DNA of 64,000 nucleotides from Polynucleobacter corsicus (GTDB taxonomy: Bacteria; Pseudomonadota; Gammaproteobacteria; Burkholderiales; Burkholderiaceae): assembly GCF_018688255.1 (NCBI RefSeq), contig NZ_CP061314.1, positions 1,116,001 to 1,180,000 on the forward strand. Reading direction: 5' to 3'. The first letter of the stretch is position 1, and every line of letters begins with the position of its first letter. A program made the position numbers and the translations under genes. Of the stretch, positions 8,055-17,086 are shown piece by piece. The notes below the pieces were generated by a model, which was given only the letters and a program-made list of their open reading frames with translations, did no database searches and was not told where the DNA came from.

Positions 8055-8909
8055 ATGAAGATTCAATCAGTCGGGGTTATTGGGGCGGGAACTATGGGCA
8101 ATGGTATAGCTCAGGTCTGCGCAGTTGCTGGTCTTGATGTCGTCATGGTTGATATTAGCGATGCTGCCGTTGAGCGCGGCTTAAACCAAATTAGCAAAAG
8201 CTTAGATCGCTTAGTGAAAAAAGAAACGCTCACTAATGAGAATAAAGATGCAGCACTCAAACGCATTGAAGGTAGCACTTCATATACTGACCTCAAGGGA
8301 CTGCAATTAGTCATTGAGGCTGCTACCGAGAACCAAGCTGTCAAAGAAAATATTTTGAAGCAGGTTGATGAGATCGTCAGTAAAGAAACTATTATTGCTA
8401 CGAACACCTCTTCACTTTCTATCACCAAACTTGCAGCTTTAGATTCCAATCCAGGTCGCTTCATTGGTATGCACTTTTTTAATCCGCCGCCGCTGATGGC
8501 ATTGGTAGAAGTGATTCGAGGCTTGCAAACCTCAGACACAACCCACGCCGCCATTATTGAAATGGCCAAGCGCATTGGTAAAGAGCCTATCACTGTGAAG
8601 AACTCTCCCGGCTTTGTGGTGAACCGTATATTGCTTCCAATGATTAATGAAGCCTTCTTTGTTCTTCACGAAGGCCTTGCAAGCCCTGAAGATATAGATG
8701 CCGGTATGAAATTGGGTTGCAACCAGCCTATTGGGCCACTTGCCCTCGCAGATTTAATTGGTCTTGATACCTGTTTGGCTGTGATGGAAGTCTATTTTGA
8801 GAACTTCAGCGACTCTAAATATCGACCCTGCCCACTGTTGCGCGAGATGGTTGCCGCCGGCTACCTCGGTCGCAAGTCCGGTCGCGGCGTCTTTACCTAC
8901 GATCAATGA
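8055..8909 (+). CDS. 3-hydroxybutyryl-CoA dehydrogenase
   Basis: The enzyme oxidises (S)-3-hydroxyacyl-CoA with NAD(P), in fatty acid, butanoate or aromatic degradation. The 284-residue product starts at the ATG 8055-8057, preceded by AAGGAAA; an upstream in-frame start would run 57 bases into the GST gene. Seen: the Rossmann loop GVIGAGTMGNGIAQ (7-20), IEAATENQAVK, the catalytic His140 in GMHFFNPPP, the NSPGFVVNRILLP block and the C-terminal GYLGRKSGRGVFTY signature. Length matches the single-domain PaaH/Hbd family. The gap to the GST gene is one base. Confidence 0.95.
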   Translation: MKIQSVGVIGAGTMGNGIAQVCAVAGLDVVMVDISDAAVERGLNQISKSLDRLVKKETLTNENKDAALKRIEGSTSYTDLKGLQLVIEAATENQAVKENILKQVDEIVSKETIIATNTSSLSITKLAALDSNPGRFIGMHFFNPPPLMALVEVIRGLQTSDTTHAAIIEMAKRIGKEPITVKNSPGFVVNRILLPMINEAFFVLHEGLASPEDIDAGMKLGCNQPIGPLALADLIGLDTCLAVMEVYFENFSDSKYRPCPLLREMVAAGYLGRKSGRGVFTYDQ

Positions 8910-8965
8910 TTTTGTAATTCACCATCTACTCTCCGCCACCGACCAATCCAGATAAAGAAGTTTTT

Positions 8966-9445
8966 GTGAACCCACTGCCTCCTCTAGTTACTAAATTAGC
9001 CTATGCCGGTCTAATTCCTTTTGTTGGTCTTGCGCTGATGGTGCAGCTTGCGCCAACACCACTAAATTATTTAAGCGGGGAGTCACTGGCTGGTTACGGG
9101 GCGGTAATCACTGCATTCATGGGTGCCTTGCATTGGGGCGCCAATCTATATAAGCTAGGCAAAATACCTAGCGGCGATCGGTGGGGAGACCGCAATGCAT
9201 GGATCTGGGGTGTAACACCAGCCCTAGTTGCCTGGCTCGCGCTACATATTTATATACCAGTTGGTATGGTCATCTTGGCTTCAGCATTAGTGATTCAGCG
9301 CAATATTGATAAAGAAACTTACCAATATTATTTTTCCAATGAAGAGGCGTTGAATGCATTTATCACCTTACGAAATCGCCTCACATTCGTTTCTGCTGGG
9401 TGCTTGATTTGGGCAGCATTGGTTATTTTGTTTGTGCAAAATTAA
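8966..9445 (+). CDS. DUF3429 family membrane protein
   Basis: This is a 159-residue integral membrane protein with about five hydrophobic segments (about 10-28, 43-60, 77-92, 93-108 and 140-158) and conserved features such as FMGALHWGANL after the first helix, typical of DUF3429. It starts at a GTG (8966-8968) behind an AAAGAAG site. No function is known for the family. It lies 9 bases upstream of rarA and is probably transcribed with it. Confidence 0.8.
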   Translation: MNPLPPLVTKLAYAGLIPFVGLALMVQLAPTPLNYLSGESLAGYGAVITAFMGALHWGANLYKLGKIPSGDRWGDRNAWIWGVTPALVAWLALHIYIPVGMVILASALVIQRNIDKETYQYYFSNEEALNAFITLRNRLTFVSAGCLIWAALVILFVQN

Positions 9446-9454
9446 ATAAGCGTT

Positions 9455-10768
9455 ATGGGCAATCTATTTGATCAAGCACCTCCGCCACCTTTAGCGGAAG
9501 TCTTACGCCCAAAATCTATAGAAGAAGTAATCGGACAGACGCATCTTTTAGCAAGTGGTAAACCACTTAGTCTTGCTTTTGGATCTGGTAAGCCACACTC
9601 GATGATTCTCTGGGGTCCGCCCGGAGTTGGTAAAACTACGCTGGCAAGACTTTCGGCAAAAGCCTTTGATCGAGAATTTATCGCCATTTCAGCTGTGCTT
9701 GCCGGGGTAAAAGAAATTCGGGAGGCTATTGAACAAGCTCAGCAGAGCATGTCTCAATATGGCAGACAAACTATTTTGTTTGTAGATGAGATTCATCGAT
9801 TTAATAAAAGTCAGCAAGATGCCCTTTTGCCGCATGTTGAGTCAGGCCTATTCAACTTTATTGGCGCTACCACTGAAAATCCTTCATTTGAAGTGAACTC
9901 AGCCCTACTCTCACGCGCACAAGTGTATGTACTGAAATCATTAAGCGCTGTGGAGCTCAAGCAGTTATTTGATCGTGCATGCCTTTATGCGATGCCTGAT
10001 ATTTCTTTTGATCCAGATGCAATCGATAGTTTAATTTCACATGCGGATGGTGATGCTAGGCGATTATTAAATTTAGTGGAGCAAGTGCGCAATGCTATCT
10101 CAACACCAAACTCTCAGATTCGCACAATAGATCAGCAGTTCATTGAAAACGCTTTAACAGTCCAGGCTCGTCGTTTTGATAAAGGTGGGGACCACTTTTA
10201 CGATCAAATATCTGCTCTGCATAAATCAGTACGCGGCTCCAATCCTGATGCTGCGCTGTATTGGTTTTGTCGAATGATGGATGGCGGTGCCGACCCCCGA
10301 TATCTTGCACGCAGAATTATTCGCATGGCCTGGGAAGATATCGGACTCGCTGACCCCAGAGCAATGCAACTAGCAAATGATGCAGCTCAAACTTTTGAAC
10401 GACTTGGCTCACCCGAAGGTGAATTAGCACTCGGTCAAGCCGTTGTCTATTTGGCAATTGCCGCTAAGAGTAATGCAAGCTATAACGCTTACAACGCAGC
10501 AAGAGCTTATGTTGCTAGCGATCAAAGCAAGCCTGTACCCAACCATTTACGTAATGCCCCAACCAAGCTCATGAAAGAGTTGGGCCACGGCAAAGAATAC
10601 CGTTATGCACACGATGAGCCCCATGCCTATGCTGCTGGAGAAACTTACTTGCCCGATGGTATGGCAGAGCCTCATTGGTACCAGCCAGTTGATCGGGGCC
10701 TAGAAAGTCAGATTGCCGAGAAAATGGCCTTCTTGCGTAAGTTAGATGAGGAGTCGAAACAGAAATGA
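9455..10768 (+). CDS. rarA: Replication-associated recombination protein A (RarA/MgsA AAA+ ATPase)
   Basis: RarA is a tetrameric AAA+ ATPase that acts at stalled replication forks together with RecA and SSB. The 437-residue product has Walker A GPPGVGKTT (54-62), Walker B ILFVDEIHRFNKSQQD (about 107-122), sensor 1 GATTENPSFEVN, and the C-terminal MgsA tetramerisation part with DAALYWFCRMMDGGADPRYLARRIIRMAWEDIGLADP-type sequence. The length is normal. Its stop overlaps the next start by four bases. Confidence 0.95.
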   Translation: MGNLFDQAPPPPLAEVLRPKSIEEVIGQTHLLASGKPLSLAFGSGKPHSMILWGPPGVGKTTLARLSAKAFDREFIAISAVLAGVKEIREAIEQAQQSMSQYGRQTILFVDEIHRFNKSQQDALLPHVESGLFNFIGATTENPSFEVNSALLSRAQVYVLKSLSAVELKQLFDRACLYAMPDISFDPDAIDSLISHADGDARRLLNLVEQVRNAISTPNSQIRTIDQQFIENALTVQARRFDKGGDHFYDQISALHKSVRGSNPDAALYWFCRMMDGGADPRYLARRIIRMAWEDIGLADPRAMQLANDAAQTFERLGSPEGELALGQAVVYLAIAAKSNASYNAYNAARAYVASDQSKPVPNHLRNAPTKLMKELGHGKEYRYAHDEPHAYAAGETYLPDGMAEPHWYQPVDRGLESQIAEKMAFLRKLDEESKQK

Positions 10769-11406
10769 GCCAAGATCCAGTAGATGAAAAACGGATTAAA
10801 GGGACGTTCTACTACGACATCATTTCTCCATTCTCTTATTTTTATATTAAGCAACGCCATCGTCTTGAAAAACGAATCGATATTAAACCCGTACCTATCT
10901 TATTGGGTGGCTTACTCCGCGCAACTGACAATCGCGGACCTGGTGAAGTGGAAGCCAAGCGCCCTCATACCTATCAATATTGCGTATGGCTCGCTGAAAA
11001 ATTAGGCCTCCCTTTTCGCTTTCCAGAGCACCACCCTTTTCTCACCGTTGCAGCACAGCGTTTGCTAGTTCAGCAAAATGCTCAATGGGATATGGTTGAG
11101 CGCGCTTTTGAGTATGTCTGGGTAGAGGGTAAAGATCCCAATTTATCTTGGCCAGAGTTTTGCCAATACCTTAGCTTAGCTGCAGACACTCCCAAACCAG
11201 ATAGGCCAGAGGTTAAAGCTAAGCTCATTAGCAATACAGAGAGAGCAAAAGCAGATGGGGTATTTGGTGTGCCTACCCTTGTGATCACTGGGCATGCTTT
11301 TTGGGGTGTCGACACTATTGATTGGGCCTTAGATTATCTAGATAGGCCGAATATGTTTGAAGAAGCTACTTATTACTATGCCGGTCAAGTTCCCTTTGGG
11401 CTTTGA
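10765..11406 (+). CDS. DsbA-family 2-hydroxychromene-2-carboxylate isomerase-like protein
   Basis: The 213-residue product has a thioredoxin/kappa-GST fold: FYYDIISPFSYFYIKQRH (about 15-32) with the active-site serine of the SPFSYF motif in place of a CxxC pair, and VFGVPTLVITGHAFWGVDTIDW near the end. In naphthalene degraders NahD isomerases act with glutathione. Chromosomal copies without an aromatic pathway, as here, may have another substrate. ATG overlaps the rarA stop (ATGA), so the genes are translationally coupled. The family call is firm, the reaction less so. Confidence 0.85.
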   Translation: MSQDPVDEKRIKGTFYYDIISPFSYFYIKQRHRLEKRIDIKPVPILLGGLLRATDNRGPGEVEAKRPHTYQYCVWLAEKLGLPFRFPEHHPFLTVAAQRLLVQQNAQWDMVERAFEYVWVEGKDPNLSWPEFCQYLSLAADTPKPDRPEVKAKLISNTERAKADGVFGVPTLVITGHAFWGVDTIDWALDYLDRPNMFEEATYYYAGQVPFGL

Positions 11407-11459
11407 GCAATACAATCTAATCAACTATATTTTTCACTCGATTCTTAAGGATACTCAGT

Positions 11460-12035
11460 ATGCGCAAAATTATTGCTTCCCTATTTTTAGTTTCCAGCCT
11501 CATTGCTAGTGCCGCAAGCTTTGCTGGCCCTAAAGTTGAATTTAAAACCACCATGGGTAATTTTGTTGTTGAGCTGGATTCAGTAAAAGCACCAAAAACT
11601 TCTGCTAACTTTTTGAACTATGTAAACAGTGGTTTTTATAACGGTACGATTTTTCACCGTGTGATAGATGGCTTCATGATTCAGGGGGGTGGATTTACTT
11701 CGGACTTGACACAAAAACCAACTAATTCGCCTGTGGCTTCAGAAGCTCAAAATGGCCTGAAGAATCAAACTTACACCATCGCTATGGCACGTACTTCTGA
11801 CCCCGATTCAGCAACAGCCCAGTTTTTTATCAACGTTAAAGACAACGAAGGCTTGAATTATCCAAATGCTATGGGTAATGGCTATACCGTTTTCGGCACA
11901 GTCGTTTCTGGCACTCAAACCATCGACGCTATTCGTAAAATCCCAACCATGGTGGCATCATCACCAAAAATGGGTCGCATGTCAGACGTACCTAGCAAGA
12001 CTGTCACGATTGAATCAGCTACTGTTTTAAAGTAA
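11460..12035 (+). CDS. Peptidyl-prolyl cis-trans isomerase, exported cyclophilin type
   Basis: Cyclophilin isomerase of 191 residues that helps fold proteins in the periplasm. A signal peptide covers residues 1 to about 22 (IIASLFLVSSLIASAASFAG). The catalytic domain (about 27-190) has VELDSVKAPKTSANFLNYV, the GTIFHRVIDGFMIQGG active-site block, MARTSDPDSATAQFFINV and VFGTVVSG. It is close to PpiA. A 53-base gap separates it from the isomerase gene upstream. Confidence 0.94.
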   Translation: MRKIIASLFLVSSLIASAASFAGPKVEFKTTMGNFVVELDSVKAPKTSANFLNYVNSGFYNGTIFHRVIDGFMIQGGGFTSDLTQKPTNSPVASEAQNGLKNQTYTIAMARTSDPDSATAQFFINVKDNEGLNYPNAMGNGYTVFGTVVSGTQTIDAIRKIPTMVASSPKMGRMSDVPSKTVTIESATVLK

Positions 12036-12072
12036 TTACTACTAGCTTATTTGAGCACTGACGACCAACAGC

Positions 12073-13899
12073 ATGATATTGCTTGATGATGCCCAAAGTA
12101 CCATAGCAAACCCAAGTAGTCGCCTGTATGAGTATGCGCTCCAGCTTTGGGCTATCTATCCTCAGTCCAGCCATGCGCAGACAATTGCAGCCGTAGATCA
12201 ATGCCTGCAAGATATCAATACCGCATTAGCCCGGGGAGAATACGTTGTCGCTGCGTTTGCTTACGAGCTAGGTCTATACATACACAATATTGACCGACCA
12301 GCTCAACGTGAAGGTAAAAAGCACCCATTAATACAGGCATGGTCCTTTAAATCTTACGAAAGATTTAGCAAGGCGGATGTCGATGCTTACATTGAAAAAA
12401 AGATAGCAACTTTAGAGCCCGAAGCGCAAGTTGCGGGTGTGGCTAATCTTGTTTTTTCCCTAGACCAAGAGAAGTTCACCTCTGATATTCAGAGTATTCA
12501 AGAGTACATCCGCAATGGCGACACATATCAAATTAACCATACCTTTCGGATTACGGGTGAAGCCTATGGAGACCCACTCTCTCTGTATGCTAGATTAAGG
12601 GAGCGTCAGCCAGGAAGATTTGGCGCATTTATTGCGCAAGACTCGAACTTTATCTTGTCCCAATCACCCGAATTATTTATCCAAAAGCAAAGCAATACTT
12701 TAAAAGCCATGCCGATGAAAGGCACTGCTAGCGCATTAAATGATTCAGCCGAGCATTTATCAGCAGATGCAAAGAATCAAGCAGAAAATGTCATGATCGT
12801 CGATTTATTGCGCAACGATCTGAGTCGACTTGCTCTACCAGGAACAGTCACCGTACCCAAGCTATTTGAGGTGACTCAGTACGGTGATGTACTGCAAATG
12901 ACATCGACAGTTCAAGCTGAGATCAAGCCTGACATGCAATTGCGCGATGTTCTCAATGCGGTATTTCCTTGCGGATCCGTAACGGGCGCTCCCAAGAAGC
13001 GCAGTATGGAAATTATTCAAGAATTAGAACCACAAGATCGAGGCTACTATTGTGGCGCACTGGGCTGGATTGATCCTGATGGTGACTTTGCGTTTAGCGT
13101 TCCTATTCGCACCCTTGAAATGAATCTGGATGAAAAAACACATGCCTCACCTTTTTCTTTAGGCATTGGCGCCGGCATTACGATTGACTCTGTGCCTGGG
13201 CAGGAGTGGGAAGAATGTCAAATTAAAGCTGCGTTCTTGAGTAAGCTACCCAGTGAAATAGGATTGTTTGAAACTATCTTGGTCCGCCAAGGTCAGGCTC
13301 AGCATGTACAAGCTCATCTAGCACGCTTGGCTAATTCTGCTTTAGCGTTTGGCATACCCTGCTCAGTGCCAGACATAATGAAAGTGATTGAGCTTGGTTG
13401 TGAAAGCTGCTCAAGAGATACTGAGTATCGATTGCGTTTGAATCTCGATCATCTAGGAATCGCAAGTTATCTAATAGCCCCCATCAGCCCATTACAAGGC
13501 TCGGTAAAAATCTTTTGGGCGGGGGATATTCTGCCCAATCCAAGCACGGCGATCCTGCACTCTGGCAATATTTTATTAAGGCATAAAGTGAATGTTCGAA
13601 ATGTTTATGACCAAGCCTGGAGAATGGCAGAGGATCATGGTGGCTTTGACGCCCTATTTACCAATGAGCAAGGCTATGTCACCGAGGGTGGAAGAAGCAG
13701 TGTTTTTATAAAATCTGGAGATCGCTGGCTTACGCCCCCCGTATCTGCAGGTCTGTTACCAGGGGTTATGAGATCGATCATATTGAACGATTCCCGGTGG
13801 AATGCCCATGAGGTCAACCTGACTATTGATGATATTCAAAATGCAAAAGAGATTATGCTTAGCAATGCCTTACGCGGTCTCATCCCCGCCCATTTTTAG
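12073..13899 (+). CDS. Fused aminodeoxychorismate synthase component I / aminodeoxychorismate lyase (PabB-PabC)
   Basis: The 608-residue protein joins two steps of p-aminobenzoate synthesis for folate. Residues 1 to about 395 are a chorismate-binding PabB domain with DTYQINHTFR, SQSPELFI, MPMKGTA, MIVDLLRNDLSR, CGSVTGAPKKRSMEII and GIGAGITIDSVPGQEWEE. Residues about 398-608 are a class IV PLP lyase domain (PabC-like) with GLFETILV, the TEGGRSSVFI motif and LLPGVMRS. The fusion is common in proteobacteria; the separate amidotransferase PabA is not in this window. It lies 37 bases after the cyclophilin gene and 9 before the Nudix gene. Confidence 0.92.
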   Translation: MILLDDAQSTIANPSSRLYEYALQLWAIYPQSSHAQTIAAVDQCLQDINTALARGEYVVAAFAYELGLYIHNIDRPAQREGKKHPLIQAWSFKSYERFSKADVDAYIEKKIATLEPEAQVAGVANLVFSLDQEKFTSDIQSIQEYIRNGDTYQINHTFRITGEAYGDPLSLYARLRERQPGRFGAFIAQDSNFILSQSPELFIQKQSNTLKAMPMKGTASALNDSAEHLSADAKNQAENVMIVDLLRNDLSRLALPGTVTVPKLFEVTQYGDVLQMTSTVQAEIKPDMQLRDVLNAVFPCGSVTGAPKKRSMEIIQELEPQDRGYYCGALGWIDPDGDFAFSVPIRTLEMNLDEKTHASPFSLGIGAGITIDSVPGQEWEECQIKAAFLSKLPSEIGLFETILVRQGQAQHVQAHLARLANSALAFGIPCSVPDIMKVIELGCESCSRDTEYRLRLNLDHLGIASYLIAPISPLQGSVKIFWAGDILPNPSTAILHSGNILLRHKVNVRNVYDQAWRMAEDHGGFDALFTNEQGYVTEGGRSSVFIKSGDRWLTPPVSAGLLPGVMRSIILNDSRWNAHEVNLTIDDIQNAKEIMLSNALRGLIPAHF

Positions 13900-13908
13900 A
13901 AAGTCCGC

Positions 13909-14469
13909 ATGAAGTTTTGCTCGCACTGTGCAGCGCCTATCAGCATCAAGATTCCTGCGGATGATTCGCGGGAGCGCCACGTCTGCAACTCTTGCGGAAG
14001 CATTCATTATTTCAATCCACGTAATGTAGTTGGCAGCATCCCCGTCTTTGGCAAGCAGGTTTTATTGTGCCGTCGTGCTATACAACCTCGCCATGGTTAC
14101 TGGACTCTGCCTGCTGGATTCATGGAGCTTGGTGAAAGTACCAGCACTGGGGCAGCACGTGAAACACATGAAGAGGCTGGCGCTATTGTTCAGATCGGCC
14201 CACTCTACTCGCTTCTCAATGTGCCACATGCCGAACAAGTACATCTTTTTTATCTAGCCTCGATGAGTTCGCCAAAATTTCAGGCAGGTGAAGAGAGTCT
14301 AGAGGTTGCTCTATTTGATGAGCAGGATATTCCATGGGATGACATTGCTTTTCCAACGGTAAAGCAAACTCTGGAGTGGTTCTTTGCTGATCGTGCTGCT
14401 GGGGTATTTGATTCTGGCAATGAATTTAGTGTTCGCAGCAGAGATATTCTGCCAACTGAAAAAATCTAA
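13909..14469 (+). CDS. Nudix hydrolase with N-terminal zinc ribbon
   Basis: This 186-residue protein hydrolyses a nucleoside diphosphate derivative; NADH pyrophosphatase and ADP-ribose-type substrates are typical for zinc-ribbon forms. The N-terminus carries four cysteines in two CxxC pairs (FCSHC near 3-6, CNSC near 27-30). The Nudix box GFMELGESTSTGAARETHEEAGA (about 67-89) follows the consensus with its E residues in place. It lies 9 bases after pabBC and 13 before aat. The substrate cannot be read from sequence. Confidence 0.9.
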   Translation: MKFCSHCAAPISIKIPADDSRERHVCNSCGSIHYFNPRNVVGSIPVFGKQVLLCRRAIQPRHGYWTLPAGFMELGESTSTGAARETHEEAGAIVQIGPLYSLLNVPHAEQVHLFYLASMSSPKFQAGEESLEVALFDEQDIPWDDIAFPTVKQTLEWFFADRAAGVFDSGNEFSVRSRDILPTEKI

Positions 14470-14482
14470 GCAACACATACTC

Positions 14483-15220
14483 ATGAGTAACATCAACTGG
14501 CTAGGGTCTCAGGATGAATTTCCCAATCCAATTCATCATTCAGATCCTGACCCGAGTGTCCCCGGTTTAATTGCAGTCAGTGAACGGATATATCCAGGAC
14601 AGCTAGCTCGCGCATATCAAATGGGTATCTTTCCCTGGTATTCCGATAATCAACCAGTGTTGTGGTGGTCACCCAATCCCCGGATGGTATTAAAGCCTGA
14701 TCACTTTAAATGTCATGACTCGCTGAAGAAATCGATTCGTCATTTTTTATCCGATACACGCAAAGAAATCTGTGTTGATGATGACTTTAGTGCCGTTGTC
14801 CGCTCTTGCGCAACTGCAAACCGCAAGGATCAGGATGGCACTTGGATTACCCATGAAATTATGGATGCCTACACAAATCTTCATGAAGAGGGTCATGCTC
14901 ACAGCATTGCTATCATGGAGGATGATCGCTTAGTGGGCGGCCTCTACTGCGTCTCATTTGGCGGGATGGTTTTTGGTGAATCGATGTTTAGCCATCAAAC
15001 AGATGCCTCAAAAATTGCCTTAGCTGCCCTTGCCGCCTGGTGCGAGCAAAATCAAGTCGGGATGATCGATTGCCAGCAAGAGACCGCTCACCTCAATTCT
15101 TTAGGGGCTGCACCCATTTCTCGCGATGAATTCCTAGTGGATCTGCAAGTTGCTTTAAATCAAACTAATATAGAGATTCCCTGGAAATTTGATAAACAGA
15201 TTCTTGGTCACTGGTTATGA
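14483..15220 (+). CDS. aat: Leucyl/phenylalanyl-tRNA-protein transferase
   Basis: Aat adds Leu or Phe from aminoacyl-tRNA to proteins with N-terminal Lys or Arg, creating N-degrons for ClpS/ClpAP. The product is 245 residues from the ATG at 14483-14485 (MSNINWLGSQDEFPNP). A longer in-frame reading from 14384 would run through the end of the Nudix gene and is rejected. Seen: GLIAVSERIYPGQLARAYQMGIFPWYSDNQPVLWWSPNPRMVL-type N-terminal region, WITHEIMDAY, and the GGLYCVSFGGMVFGESMFS block with the conserved glutamate. It overlaps bpt by four bases. Confidence 0.95.
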   Translation: MSNINWLGSQDEFPNPIHHSDPDPSVPGLIAVSERIYPGQLARAYQMGIFPWYSDNQPVLWWSPNPRMVLKPDHFKCHDSLKKSIRHFLSDTRKEICVDDDFSAVVRSCATANRKDQDGTWITHEIMDAYTNLHEEGHAHSIAIMEDDRLVGGLYCVSFGGMVFGESMFSHQTDASKIALAALAAWCEQNQVGMIDCQQETAHLNSLGAAPISRDEFLVDLQVALNQTNIEIPWKFDKQILGHWL

Positions 15221-15963
15221 CTCAACTTAAAGAGCTTCCTCTTACTGAACTGCAGTTTTATGCAACTGCACCCTATCCCTGTAGCTACCTACCGGGTAAA
15301 ACTGCGCGCTCACAAGTTGCAACACCCTCACACTTAATACATGCTGATTTATATAGTGAGTTGGTAAATGCCGGATTTCGTCGCAGCGGTTTATACACCT
15401 ACCGACCTTATTGCGATGAATGTAATGCCTGTACTGCTACGCGCATTCCTGTGAAGCAGTTTTTACCTAACCGCAGTCAAAAACGCGGCTGGAAAAAACA
15501 TGCTGGACTTGACGTTCGCGTTCTCAATCTAGGCTACCAAGAAGAGCACTATCAACTCTATCAACGCTATCAACATGAACGTCATGCTGGCGGGGATATA
15601 GACCAAGACGATCAAGATCAGTACATGCAGTTTTTATTGCAAAGCCGGGTGAACTCCAGAATTGTTGAGTTTCGGGATGGTCCTCATGATTCACATCCAG
15701 GACGCCTGCGCATGGTCAGCATGATTGATATCTTGGATCAAGGAATCTCTTCGGTTTACACCTTCTTTGATACCAGTAATGCCTCTGCAAGTTATGGAAG
15801 CTTTAGTATCTTGTGGCAAATTCAGCAGGCTCTGGAATTAGACCTTCCCTATCTCTACCTTGGTTACTACATTGAGCAGAGCGAAAAAATGTCCTATAAG
15901 GCAAAGTTTCAGCCTATCGAGGGCTTGATCGACGATCACTGGCAACCTATCAATGGGTCATAA
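15217..15963 (+). CDS. bpt: Aspartate/glutamate leucyltransferase (bacterial Ate1-type protein transferase)
   Basis: Bpt transfers leucine to proteins starting with Asp or Glu and works beside Aat in the N-degron pathway. The 248-residue product shows the N-terminal cysteine cluster YRPYCDECNACTATRIPV (about 63-80), the RSQKRGWKKH basic stretch, FFDTSNASASYGSFSILWQI and the C-terminal LYLGYYIEQSEKMSYKAKFQP signature. Start and aat stop overlap as ATGA, so the two transferases are coupled. Confidence 0.95.
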   Translation: MTQLKELPLTELQFYATAPYPCSYLPGKTARSQVATPSHLIHADLYSELVNAGFRRSGLYTYRPYCDECNACTATRIPVKQFLPNRSQKRGWKKHAGLDVRVLNLGYQEEHYQLYQRYQHERHAGGDIDQDDQDQYMQFLLQSRVNSRIVEFRDGPHDSHPGRLRMVSMIDILDQGISSVYTFFDTSNASASYGSFSILWQIQQALELDLPYLYLGYYIEQSEKMSYKAKFQPIEGLIDDHWQPINGS

Positions 15964-15972
15964 TATCTACTC

Positions 15973-17007
15973 ATGATTGATAGTTACCCTCTTTTGCGCC
16001 CCTGGCTTTTTTCTTTAGATCCAGAGCAAGCCCACAACCTCACCATGAGCAATCTAGACCGTGCTGAGCGCTGGGGTTTATTGCGCTACTTGATCGATCA
16101 GCCAGCCCTAGATCCACGTACATTGTGCGGCATTACTTTTCCAAATCCAGTAGGGCTTGCTGCTGGCCTCGATAAAGATGGTCGGCATATTGATGCGCTG
16201 GGGACCCTAGGCTTTGGTTTTTTAGAAATTGGTACTGTTACCCCAAAACCGCAACCCGGTAACCCAAAACCTCGCATGTTTCGTTTGCCACAAGCCCAGG
16301 CTCTGATCAATCGCATGGGCTTTAATAATGATGGTGTTGATGCTTGCGTAAAGCGCGTTCGCAATTCCACTTATTGGCAGAATGGCGGCATTGTTGGTCT
16401 CAATATCGGCAAGAATGCGAGCACCCCAATCGAAAATGCTGCAAGCGATTACCTCACTGCCATGGAAGCAGTCTATGAGGTGGCCTCGTACATCACCGTC
16501 AATATCTCATCACCCAATACCCAGAATTTGCGCGCTCTCCAGGGTGAGGATATGCTGCGCTCTTTGCTGCAATCACTGCATATTGGGCGTGAAGCTTTGA
16601 GTGATCGATTTGGTGTATGCAAACCCCTCTTTTTAAAAATTGCACCTGACCTTGAGCAAAATGATATCAAGCTCATTGCTGATCTCTTGGTGGAATTTAA
16701 GATTGATGCCATTATCGCTACCAATACAACGATTGCCCGAGATGCTGTCCAAGATCTTGAATTTGGCAAAGAAGCCGGCGGCCTCTCTGGGGTGCCTGTT
16801 CGTCAGGTCTCTACGCAAGTAGTCAGAAGCCTCAAAGGGTATTTAGGCGATGCCATTCCGATTGTTGGCGTTGGCGGCATTATGAATGGTAAGGATGCCC
16901 AAGAAAAGCTTGCTGCTGGTGCCAGCCTAGTTCAAATTTATAGCGGCTTAATTTATCGGGGTCCAAAGTTAATTTCTGAGTGTGCTACTGCCCTAAAGGG
17001 TCGTTAG
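15973..17007 (+). CDS. pyrD: Dihydroorotate dehydrogenase, class 2 (quinone)
   Basis: PyrD oxidises dihydroorotate to orotate in pyrimidine synthesis and passes electrons via FMN to membrane quinone. The 344-residue product has the N-terminal helical membrane-association part (1 to about 40), NPVGLAAGLDKDG (56-68), the FGFLEIGTVTPKPQPGNPKPR block, NRMGFNNDG, the catalytic serine region TVNISSPNTQNLR, ATNTT and IVGVGGI. Length and motifs are those of class 2. It starts 9 bases after bpt. Confidence 0.96.
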   Translation: MIDSYPLLRPWLFSLDPEQAHNLTMSNLDRAERWGLLRYLIDQPALDPRTLCGITFPNPVGLAAGLDKDGRHIDALGTLGFGFLEIGTVTPKPQPGNPKPRMFRLPQAQALINRMGFNNDGVDACVKRVRNSTYWQNGGIVGLNIGKNASTPIENAASDYLTAMEAVYEVASYITVNISSPNTQNLRALQGEDMLRSLLQSLHIGREALSDRFGVCKPLFLKIAPDLEQNDIKLIADLLVEFKIDAIIATNTTIARDAVQDLEFGKEAGGLSGVPVRQVSTQVVRSLKGYLGDAIPIVGVGGIMNGKDAQEKLAAGASLVQIYSGLIYRGPKLISECATALKGR

Positions 17008-17049
17008 GCTTCAAAAAGTGCTTTTTAAGTATTGCAATGGTATTTCATA

Positions 17050-17079
17050 TTGTGCAATTTGAGCAAAAATCGCTACAAT
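17050..17079 (+). promoter_or_regulatory. Promoter of the IclR gene placed for a leaderless transcript
   Basis: TTGTGC (17050-17055), 18 bases and TACAAT (17074-17079) form a good sigma-70-like promoter. Only seven bases separate the -10 box from the ATG at 17087, so transcription would begin at or next to the start codon. No Shine-Dalgarno sequence is present. ATTGCA and TGCAAT arms of an imperfect inverted repeat (about 17033-17060) overlap the -35 region and could be the regulator's own operator. Confidence 0.5.
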
Positions 17080-17086
17080 TGACAGC

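Noticed and set aside
14384..14482. N-terminal extension of aat giving a hydrophobic start that looks like a signal peptide.
   Set aside because: It lies inside the Nudix gene; the ATG at 14483 gives the normal cytoplasmic Aat N-terminus.
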